The notes below the pieces were generated by a model. The model was given only the letters and a program-made list of their open reading frames with translations. It did not search any database and had not been told where the DNA came from. 5,918 nt of DNA, taken from contig CAAGGF010000044.1 in the NCBI GenBank assembly GCA_900769325.1, positions 1 to 5,918 of the forward strand, written 5' to 3'. The stretch's first letter is position 1. Every line of letters starts with the position of its first letter. Source of the stretch: Spirochaetia bacterium (GTDB lineage: Bacteria; Spirochaetota; Spirochaetia; Treponematales; Treponemataceae). Shown in pieces: positions 1 to 5,047 of this stretch. Both the position numbers and the translations under genes were made by a program.

Positions 1-46
1 CTCCATTAACAACCATCTTCATAACTTCCAGTTTCTTTTCGTCCAA
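1..46 (-). CDS. 5' end of a leftward gene, possibly a transposase (partial)
   Basis: Read leftward, a TTG codon at 46-44 is preceded by AGAGGTG with a six-base gap, a good ribosome binding site. It opens a frame of 15 codons that runs off the window edge: (M)DEKKLEVMKMVVNG. A short charged helix followed by a 'VVNG'-type turn resembles the N-termini of transposases and integrases that begin with a helix-turn-helix, but 15 residues cannot prove this. The two direct repeats directly upstream (70-115) support an insertion-sequence reading. An internal ATG at 22-20 is a weaker start because no Shine-Dalgarno sequence precedes it. Other possibilities include any small regulatory protein. Confidence 0.4.
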   Translation of the reverse strand, partial: MDEKKLEVMKMVVNG

Positions 47-69
47 ATAATTCACCTCTTTATTATAAG

Positions 70-115
70 GGACAAAATCCCTTACGAATTCTTTGGACAA
101 AATCGCTTACGAATT
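70..115. repeat. Two 21-bp direct repeats, probable insertion-sequence end
   Basis: The motif GGACAAAATC[C/G]CTTACGAATT occurs at 70-90 and again at 95-115, with one mismatch and a 25-bp period. The first copy also contains a small palindrome, GGGA-CAAAA-TCCC. It lies just upstream of the leftward gene start at 46. Tandem copies of a site next to the first gene are typical of transposase binding sites at the ends of some insertion sequences. The opposite end and any target duplication would lie outside the window, so the mobile-element reading is an inference. Confidence 0.5.
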
Positions 116-145
116 AGTTAATTCAGGTAGAGTAAAAGTTTTTTA

Positions 146-174
146 TTGTCAAAATAATAAATTCGTGTTAGAAT
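146..174 (+). promoter_or_regulatory. Sigma70-type promoter TTGTCA-17-TAGAAT
   Basis: TTGTCA at 146-151 and TAGAAT at 169-174 are separated by exactly 17 bp, the best rightward sigma70 match in the left part of the window. Predicted transcription starts about seven bases after the -10 box, at or next to the ATG at 181, so any message translated from that ATG would be leaderless. The transcript could continue through the 41-bp repeat array toward the gene at 682. Confidence 0.5.
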
Positions 175-180
175 CAACTT

Positions 181-357
181 ATGATTATGGAAAAAGCGTT
201 GTCAGATTATTGTAAAAGCGTGAAAATAAAACGGATGGGGGGGGGTAGTGCAAGCTTAACTATTTCTTCATCTGTAGTAAATAAATTTAATTTTCCGTAT
301 TTTTTAACAGAAACAGAATTATATAATACTAAAAGGACGCATTTTTTTTGTCTTTAA
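181..357 (+). CDS. Small hypothetical ORF (58 aa) with internal G9 tract
   Basis: ATG at 181 opens 58 codons ending at TAA 355-357. The peptide begins MIMEKALSDYC, has Arg-Met-Gly-Gly-Gly where it crosses the G tract, and ends in a Phe-rich tail. I recognise no family. There is no Shine-Dalgarno sequence, but the start sits where transcription from the 146-174 promoter should begin, so a leaderless message is possible. The frame stays open only with nine Gs: ten Gs give an immediate TAG, and eight give a TAA a few codons later. It could equally be a remnant of a larger gene or chance open frame in AT-rich DNA. Confidence 0.3.
   Translation: MIMEKALSDYCKSVKIKRMGGGSASLTISSSVVNKFNFPYFLTETELYNTKRTHFFCL
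237..245 (+). repeat. Homopolymeric G9 tract
   Basis: Nine consecutive Gs stand in an AT-rich region where such a run is not expected by chance. Treponema pallidum is known to use poly-G tracts of about this length, by slipped-strand mispairing, to vary expression of tpr and related genes. Here the tract lies 63 bp downstream of the -10 box and inside the small ORF at 181-357, so length changes would truncate that ORF. Phase variation at this site is an inference. Confidence 0.7.
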
Positions 358-379
358 GGCAGAAAGAGTGAGTCCTTTT
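331..379 (+). terminator. Weak nested hairpin after the small ORF
   Basis: AAAAGGAC (331-338) pairs with GTCCTTTT (372-379). Inside the 33-base loop, TCTTT (351-355) can pair with AAAGA (363-367). The 3' arm ends in a run of five Ts, so the structure could work as a weak intrinsic terminator for the transcript from the 146-174 promoter. The loop is large and the outer stem short, so this is a tentative call. Confidence 0.25.
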
Positions 380-402
380 TGCGTTTAAACGAATTTTTCG
401 GT

Positions 403-624
403 TTCGGGATTTTCCTAAAGAAAGATTTAATACTTGGAGAATGTTCGGGATTTTCCCGAAGAAAGACTTAACGCTTGGAGAATGTCCGGGATTTTTCTAA
501 AGGAAGACTTAACGCTTGGAGAATGTTCGGGATTTTCCCAAAGGAAGATTTAACGCTTGGAGAATGTTTGGGATTTTCCCAAAGAAAGATTTAACACTTG
601 GAGAATGTCCGGGATTTTCCCGAA
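403..624. repeat. 41-bp tandem repeat array with a palindrome in each unit
   Basis: About 5.4 copies of a 41-bp unit run without interruption; the landmark CTTGGAG recurs at 433, 474, 515, 556 and 597, always exactly 41 bp apart. Each unit contains a seven-base inverted repeat around TTT. The six copies begin at 403, 444, 485, 526, 567 and 608. The copy at 444 (TTCGGGA/TCCCGAA) and the copy at 567 (TTTGGGA/TCCCAAA) are both perfect although their sequences differ, while the others have one or two mismatches. Because 41 is not a multiple of three and stops occur, the array is not protein-coding. It ends 58 bp before the start of the gene at 682, so it may act as a set of protein-binding sites or RNA hairpins for that operon. 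Confidence 0.9.
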
Positions 625-681
625 TGTTACATAGATTATAAAAAGTTTCCTGGGAGAGATGGAAACAGAAGGAGTGTTTGC

Positions 682-1371
682 ATGAACAAACTTAATTCAA
701 AAATGCGCGTTACAGAGGTTGATTCTTTAAGTGACGCACTCGTTCGGATTTACAAGGCAGATTCTAAGATTCAGGAAGATGCGTTCTTAAAAACTGTCAT
801 GGATGATGTGGAAAAGTTATCTTCCAAGCTTACTACTGCCATCAGACAGGACAAGGTTTTAAGCAATCTTGAAGATTTGGATTCTGTGCGGGATGAGGCT
901 GTAAAGGGACTTGGAACGCTGCTTGACGGCTATGCGGCAATTCCTATTCCTGCAAAGAAAGAGGCGGCTGAAAAACTGCGTGCAATTTTTGCAAAGTACG
1001 GAAAGTCGATTACATCTGCAAATTACGCAAGCGAATCATCACTTATTGAAAGTCTTTTAGAGGATTTTTCAAAGGCTGAGGCACAGGAAAGCGTAAAGGC
1101 TCTTGACGGCGTTGCAGAAATTTTGGGACAAATCAGGACGGCGCAGGATGAGTTTGTTAAGGCAAGCGATGATTTTACGGCGGCGTCAAGTGCAAAAACA
1201 GAAAGCGCATCGTCGGTAAAAAAGCCACTTGTTTCTGCAATAAACGACAGACTTGTTCCTTATCTTACCGCAATGGAGATGGCAAACGGCACTGTTTACG
1301 CAGACTTTGCCCTAAAAATCGAAAAAGAAATTTCCCGCGTAAACGAAACAGTTTCACGCCGTGGAAAATAA
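682..1371 (+). CDS. Alpha-helical protein of unknown function, DUF6261-like (229 aa)
   Basis: The start is ATG 682, because AAGGAG at 669-674 precedes it by seven bases. The frame is open further upstream to a TTG at 598, but that stretch is the last 41-bp repeat and gives an unconvincing peptide. There is no signal peptide or membrane segment, so it is probably cytoplasmic. The protein is almost wholly helical: a charged N-terminal region (1-65), a segment RDEAVKGLGTLL (70-81), a second helical region ending in FAKYGK (103-108), a Ser/Ala-rich linker (162-182), and a C-terminal helix. The order and spacing of these segments recall the DUF6261 family, known from Bacteroidetes and spirochaetes with no assigned role; this is from memory, not a search. 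The stop is 26 bp before the lipoprotein start with no promoter or terminator between, so the two are probably one operon. It does not look like the DGR accessory protein Avd, which is about 120 residues. Confidence 0.85.
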   Translation: MNKLNSKMRVTEVDSLSDALVRIYKADSKIQEDAFLKTVMDDVEKLSSKLTTAIRQDKVLSNLEDLDSVRDEAVKGLGTLLDGYAAIPIPAKKEAAEKLRAIFAKYGKSITSANYASESSLIESLLEDFSKAEAQESVKALDGVAEILGQIRTAQDEFVKASDDFTAASSAKTESASSVKKPLVSAINDRLVPYLTAMEMANGTVYADFALKIEKEISRVNETVSRRGK

Positions 1372-1397
1372 AAATTCATAACAGGAGATGTGAAAAA

Positions 1398-2836
1398 ATG
1401 AAGAAAACACACAGATGGCTTTTAGCTTTTGTATCAGTAGCGCTCGTTTTGCAGTTGCAGGATGTCAGATAGATTCGGACAGACACGAACATAGTTTTTC
1501 AAAAGACTGGACAAGCAATGCGACAGACCACTGGCATGCGGCAACTTGCGGACATACAAAAGAAGTAAGCGATAAGGCAGCCCACACATTTGGTGAGTGG
1601 AAAACAACAGTTGAAGCAACAGAAGAAACTGAAGGTAAGAAAGAGCGTAGTTGTAGCGTGTGTTTGTACAAAGAGGAACAGAGTCTTGCAAAACTTGACC
1701 ATACGCATAAATTTTCGTCAGACTGGACAAGCAATGCGACAGACCACTGGCATGCGGCAACTTGCGAACATGCAGAAGAAGTAAGCGGCAAAGCAGAACA
1801 CAGCTTTGGTGATTGGACTGTAACCAAAGAAGCTACTTGTACAGAAAATGGAGAAAGAAAAACTACCTGTACAATTTGTGGTTACGAAAAGACAGAATTA
1901 ACTGATAAAGCAGAACACAGTTTTGGTGTATGGAAGGTTGTACAAGAACCAACAGATACTCAAGCGGGTCGAAATGAAAGAACTTGTAAATATTGTGCAT
2001 ATGTAGATTCTGTAGTATTACAACCAGTACCAGATGGCTTTGTATTAATCCCAGCAGGCACTTTCCAGATGGGAAGTGAGAAAGGTTATGACGATAACAA
2101 ACCAGTACACGAAGTTACAATAACAAAATCATTTTACATGGGAAAATACGAAGTAACCCAGGCAGAATATGAAAAATACTGTAGTTATGGAGGTAGTAGT
2201 CCAAGTTCAAGTAATGGAGATGGAGATAATTACCCAGCATATTATGTAAGTTGGTATGATGCCCTTGTATATTGTAATAAACGCTCTATGGCAGAAGGAC
2301 TTACACCATGTTACAGCATAAGTGGTAGCACAGACCCAGAAAAATGGGGAACAGTGCCAACTTCAAGCAATAATACATGGAATGCAGTGGTATGTAATTG
2401 GAATGCAAACGGTTACCGTTTACCAACAGAAGCAGAATGGGAATATGCAGCTAGAGCAGGAGACAATACTGTAGCTAGTTTAACATACAGTGGAACAAGT
2501 GATGTAAATAAATTAGGCGAATACGCATGGTACTCTAGTAATTCAAATAGCAAAACACATGAAGTAGGAACAAAGAAGGCAAATGGCTTTGGCTTGTATG
2601 ACATGAGTGGAAATGTATGGGAATGGTGCTGGAACTGGTTTACAAACAGTTACGATGCAGAAACAGCAGGAGGAAGTGACCCAACTGGCGCCTCGGCTGG
2701 GTCTATCCGCGTCTTCCGCGGTGGTAGTTGGGGCAGCAATTCGGACGGCTGTGCTGTTTCTTACCGTGACTTCAGCTACCCGTACTTCCGCGACGACGAT
2801 CTTGGTTTCCGTGTTGTGCGTTCCAGTTCTAAATAA
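1398..2836 (+). CDS. DGR target: FGE/SUMF1-fold lipoprotein with variable C-terminus (one-base frameshift near 1449)
   Basis: ATG 1398 follows AGGAG (1383-1387) and encodes a signal peptide, MKKTHRWLLAFVSVALV. That frame stops at TAG 1470, while the rest of the protein is in the -1 frame, open from an unsupported ATG at 1415. One extra T in the TTTT run 1447-1450 would give ...ALVFAVAGC, a textbook lipobox with Cys at 1463-1465. The mature part (numbered from 1415) has three Cys/His-rich repeats: about 26-95, 98-165 and 168-200, with motifs such as DWTSNATDHWHAATC and HSFGDW. An FGE-sulfatase (PF03781-type) domain follows at about 207-473, marked by IPAGTFQMGS (212-221), YRLPTEAEWEYAARAG (334-349) and FGLYDMSGNVWEW (392-404). 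The final segment, about 427-473, is the DGR variable repeat. FGE catalysis normally uses a Cys pair in the GGSW region; only Cys446 remains, so it is probably a ligand-binding C-type-lectin-like receptor resembling T. denticola TvpA. The product should sit on the cell surface if the frame is restored. Confidence 0.88.
1505..1766 (+). repeat. 46-bp identical direct repeats inside the lipoprotein gene
   Basis: Bases 1505-1550 and 1721-1766 are identical over 46 bp (starting GACTGGACAAGCAATGCG), offset by 216 bp, which is 72 codons. They encode DWTSNATDHWHAATC twice. A third, partial module shares the GCAGAACACAG[C/T]TTTGGTG motif at 1794-1814 and 1911-1931. Because the offset is a multiple of three, recombination between copies would add or remove one spacer module without breaking the frame. 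Confidence 0.85.
2693..2836 (+). other. DGR variable repeat (VR) at the 3' end of the target gene
   Basis: This segment aligns without gaps to 2912-3055. Over 2693-2821 there are 19 mismatches in 129 bases. Every one is at a TR adenine (10 A to G, 9 A to T, none to C), and 14 of the 15 TR AAC/AAT codons are changed. They become Ile, Phe, Gly, Ser, Gly, Asp, Phe, Ser, Tyr, Tyr, Phe, Asp, Asp and Asp. Scaffold residues such as RGGSW, CAVSYR and LGFRVVR are untouched. The A-free stretch 2801-2824 followed by two non-adenine mismatches (2822 T/C, 2833 A/T) behaves like the IMH/IMH* pair that marks the 3' limit of information transfer in known DGRs. Confidence 0.92.
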
Positions 2837-2858
2837 ATTTTAAAAAAGTTGGATATAG

Positions 2859-2873
2859 TTTGCAATGTGCAAA
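2859..2873 (+). other. Small hairpin 22 bp after the VR stop codon
   Basis: TTTGCA (2859-2864), loop ATG, TGCAAA (2868-2873): a perfect six-base stem with a three-base loop. Known DGRs (Bordetella phage BPP-1) have a hairpin or cruciform a short distance 3' of the VR that stimulates retrohoming, and this one is in the same relative place. It is short and AT-rich and lacks a following T run, so it is a poor terminator. Confidence 0.4.
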
Positions 2874-2885
2874 TTAGGATAAAAA

Positions 2886-2935
2886 GGGAAAGGCTACAAA
2901 GAGTACATACTTCGGCTGGGTCTAACCGCGTCAAC
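2886..2935 (+). repeat. TR leader segment, duplicated at 3181-3230
   Basis: Bases 2886-2935 match 3181-3230 at 44 of 50 positions, beginning GGGAAA and running through CTTCGGCTGG into the first TR codons. The VR lacks the first 26 bases of this segment, so it is a TR-specific leader rather than coding sequence. Its reappearance before the decayed copy shows that copy descends, at least at its 5' end, from a template-type unit. Whether the leader carries a promoter or an RNA element for the template transcript cannot be told. Confidence 0.7.
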
Positions 2936-3055
2936 CGCGGTGGTAGTTGGAACAACAATTCGGACAACTGTGCTGTTTCTTACCGTAACAACAACAACCC
3001 GAACAACCGCAACAACAATCTTGGTTTCCGTGTTGTGCGTCCCAGTTCTAATTAA
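2912..3055 (+). other. DGR template repeat (TR)
   Basis: This is the unmutated counterpart of the VR. Its frame would read SAGSNRVNRGGSWNNN followed by further Asn runs, with 15 AAC/AAT codons exactly where the VR varies. AAC is the classical DGR template codon because changes at its two adenines reach many amino acids but no stop codon. The open frame through the TR starts at a TTG (2849) without a proper ribosome site, so it is not a gene. In known DGRs the TR is transcribed and reverse-transcribed by an error-prone RT with its partner Avd, and the cDNA replaces the VR. It lies on the same strand and downstream of the target, the common arrangement. Confidence 0.93.
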
Positions 3056-3060
3056 AAGTG

Positions 3061-3130
3061 CAAAATGCTTTTAAAGCAGCCATAAAGGCTGCAAAAAAGC
3101 ATTTTGTAAAGTTTGCGCCCGTAAGGGCGC
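3061..3130 (+). ncRNA. Two strong hairpins directly after the TR (possible DGR template-RNA structure)
   Basis: Hairpin 1 is nested: outer stem CAAAATGCTTTT (3061-3072) with AAAAGCATTTTG (3095-3106), inner stem GCAGCC (3076-3081) with GGCTGC (3087-3092), and loop ATAAA. Hairpin 2 is GCGCCC (3115-3120) and GGGCGC (3125-3130) closed by GTAA, a GNRA-type tetraloop. They start five bases after the TR end. In BPP-1 the RNA 3' of the TR binds the RT-Avd complex and primes cDNA synthesis; a similar role here is inference. Hairpin 1 could instead be a terminator, but no clean T run follows it. Confidence 0.5.
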
Positions 3131-3180
3131 TTACGCTAAAAAGGTTTTTATGAACAAATTTTGGTCATAAAATATATAAA

Positions 3181-3350
3181 GGGAAAAGCTACAAGGAGTA
3201 CGTACTTCGGCTGGTTCTAGCCGCGTCAAAGACGCAAAACTTACCGAGTTTTTATAAAAAATCGTGCGGCGGTTCTTAAAGCGGTGATGTTTTCTGCTAT
3301 GCCGCCTCTTACCGTAACTATTTTATCTTGTACTACTGTTTCTTTTTAAT
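3181..3350 (+). pseudogene. Decayed third VR/TR-like copy
   Basis: The first 50 bases copy the TR leader and TR start (44/50 match to 2886-2935). The sequence then diverges. From about 3263 it again reads as a degraded lectin-type variable segment in one frame: CGGS, stop, SGDVFCYAASYRNYF, then Tyr/Phe-rich codons. The pattern GGS(W)...C.AA.YRN parallels GGSW...CAVSYRN in the TR, with Asn positions replaced by Tyr, Phe and Cys codons as in a mutated VR. An in-frame TAA, a lost Trp codon and the missing LGFR end show that it is dead. The different core (CYAASYR against CAVSYR) suggests a second target/template lineage that was deleted here. It ends at the 3' end of the opposing glycosyltransferase gene. 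Confidence 0.6.
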
Positions 3351-3353
3351 TTC

Positions 3354-5036
3354 TCAGGCAAATTTTTGATTTTCTTTCTGATTTTCTTTCTTGTATTCTA
3401 TTATTTTAAAATTTAAATTTTCAAAACCGGAAGGGGCGGGCTCTGAAAAAATGAGTGGTTTCCATGAAGATGCTGTAAAACTTTTCCAGTCGCTTTCAAA
3501 ATCGATTGTGCAGACTTGATAGCTTAAAGGAAATCCTGAATTGTAAAAAATCACGACTGATTCTGAAGAAATTCTTTGCATTTCAAGAATTGCAGAACAC
3601 GGATTTAAAACTGTTTCCCACGAACCGACGGCTGCTACAATGTCAAACTGTTCATTTTTAAATGGAAGGCATTCGGGGCGGATTGTTACGGCGTATTCTG
3701 ATTCAGTTACTGCAGAAACGGCACTGACATTTTCAGGAAGTTCCCAGTCTTCAGGAAGGTAATTTGCGGTTATGAAAAGAATTTTTTTTGTTTCGTCGGA
3801 AATGGATTTATAAAATTGGATACACGCTTTTCGTTCTGCTTCTGCGCGGAAAATTTTTTCAACATCGCAGGAATCCTTGTATTTTTCGAGAATGTCATTT
3901 ACTTCAAACCTGTAGGCATCGCAAACTTTGTTCGCCCAGTTTTTTGAAATCATTTCGTAAAAATAATAATGTGCTTTTACGGATTTTAGCCACGAAAATT
4001 CTTTTGCAGTCTGAACGGCATTTTTTTTGAGCAAATTTAGTGAAGAAAATTTTTCGACGGATTTTTGAATTGTTTTTGCCATTCCGTCAATTTCATTCGG
4101 GATTTCAAGCGAATTAAAACCGCTTTTTATAAAAGGTTCAAGCGATTTTTCTTTTGATGTCAAAACTAAACAGCCGGCTGCCATCGCTTCAAGTGCAGAA
4201 ATAAATGAGCTCTCAAACGAATCCTGAATTATTGCGATGTCTGTGTTTTTAAAACATTCTGAAATTTCTGTGCTGGAGAATGAAGTGATTTTGTCGATGA
4301 GTTTGTAATCTAGCATTACAGAAAGACTTCCCGTTCCGTAAATCGTGTATTTTATTTTGAATTTTTCTTTAAAATGATTTCCGAGCGAGTTTACGGCGAA
4401 AACAAAATCGTTTAAATTCTTTTTTTCTGTTTCAAAGTTTCCAAAATAACTTATTTTAAGTTTTTCACATTCATTTTTGCTCTTATTCTTCTTGAAACGG
4501 GAAAAATCGACGGCACACGGAATAAGGACGGGCGAGGAAAGGTTTTTTGTGTACGACATAAGCTTTTTCCCTTGCGATTTTGAATAAACGGCAGTAATTC
4601 CTTTTGTTTCAAGGCAGATTTTTTCAAGGCGTGAAATTCTGCTTGAAGAATTATCCAGAAAGCTAATTCTTTTTAAATCGGAACAGAATGAATAGAAAAT
4701 ATTGTTTTCAAGCCTGAACGGAAGATATGAAAAAATATCTGTTACGTGGATTACATCGGGATTAAAAATTTTGAGAAGCGGTTCAAGTTTTACTCTGAAA
4801 AAATCTGAAGTTTCCAGAATGCGCTTTTCTGAATCAAACGACTTCAATTTTAGCGGCGGCGACATGATTAAATCAAAATATTTTTTTTCATCCTCAAGAA
4901 TTTCTGTTTTTTCTATATTAAAACAGACCGATTTTACATCACAGACTTTTTTAAGTTCATCTAAATAACCTTTCACAAAGAATTCAAAAAAATCTGTGGA
5001 ATTTAAAACTTTTGAAAAAACAAAAAGAACTTTCAT
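3354..5036 (-). CDS. GT4-type glycosyltransferase with C-terminal methyltransferase-like extension (560 aa)
   Basis: ATG at 5036-5034 is preceded by GGGAGG with a five-to-six-base gap. The product is a GT-B-fold glycosyltransferase that should transfer a sugar from a nucleotide donor in the cytoplasm, probably to a surface glycan or lipid. The N-terminal Rossmann domain begins MKVLFVFSKV and has PDVIHVTD at 93-100; the C-terminal domain begins at KISYFGNF (194-201). An E-x7-E motif (Glu275, Glu283 in FESSFISALEAMAAG) is typical of GT4 retaining enzymes. After residue 375 is an extension in which CLPFKNEQFDIVAAVGSWE (456-474) and ILEMQRI (483-489) resemble the middle of a class I SAM-dependent methyltransferase. 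The glycine-rich SAM motif is not evident, so this half may be inactive. The gene opposes the DGR cassette and shows no functional link to it. The acceptor sugar cannot be predicted. Confidence 0.87.
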   Translation of the reverse strand: MKVLFVFSKVLNSTDFFEFFVKGYLDELKKVCDVKSVCFNIEKTEILEDEKKYFDLIMSPPLKLKSFDSEKRILETSDFFRVKLEPLLKIFNPDVIHVTDIFSYLPFRLENNIFYSFCSDLKRISFLDNSSSRISRLEKICLETKGITAVYSKSQGKKLMSYTKNLSSPVLIPCAVDFSRFKKNKSKNECEKLKISYFGNFETEKKNLNDFVFAVNSLGNHFKEKFKIKYTIYGTGSLSVMLDYKLIDKITSFSSTEISECFKNTDIAIIQDSFESSFISALEAMAAGCLVLTSKEKSLEPFIKSGFNSLEIPNEIDGMAKTIQKSVEKFSSLNLLKKNAVQTAKEFSWLKSVKAHYYFYEMISKNWANKVCDAYRFEVNDILEKYKDSCDVEKIFRAEAERKACIQFYKSISDETKKILFITANYLPEDWELPENVSAVSAVTESEYAVTIRPECLPFKNEQFDIVAAVGSWETVLNPCSAILEMQRISSESVVIFYNSGFPLSYQVCTIDFESDWKSFTASSWKPLIFSEPAPSGFENLNFKIIEYKKENQKENQKFA

Positions 5037-5047
5037 AAATTACCTCC

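Noticed and set aside
403..624. CRISPR array
   Set aside because: The 41-bp units are contiguous and alike over their full length; there are no unique spacers between repeats.
598..681. An upstream TTG start for the 682 gene
   Set aside because: These codons come from the last 41-bp repeat and there is no suitable ribosome site; ATG 682 has AAGGAG seven bases before it.
682..1371. The helical protein as DGR accessory protein Avd
   Set aside because: Avd is about 120 residues and forms a compact four-helix subunit; this protein is 229 residues with a different layout.
1415..1450. ATG 1415 as the true start of the lipoprotein
   Set aside because: It lacks a ribosome site and gives no hydrophobic signal core, whereas ATG 1398 has AGGAG and a proper signal peptide in the other frame; a frameshift explains both.
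1434..1827. Open frames on the minus strand opposite the lipoprotein stalk
   Set aside because: They are mirror images of the repeated coding sequence, with no ribosome sites and no recognisable protein.
2849..3055. A 68-codon gene covering the TR
   Set aside because: It starts at a TTG without a ribosome binding site, and its content is the Asn-rich template; comparison with the VR shows it is the DGR template, not a protein gene.
3181..3350. A second functional template repeat
   Set aside because: It has lost the AAY-codon runs, the LGFRVVR end and frame integrity, so it could not template any VR in this window.
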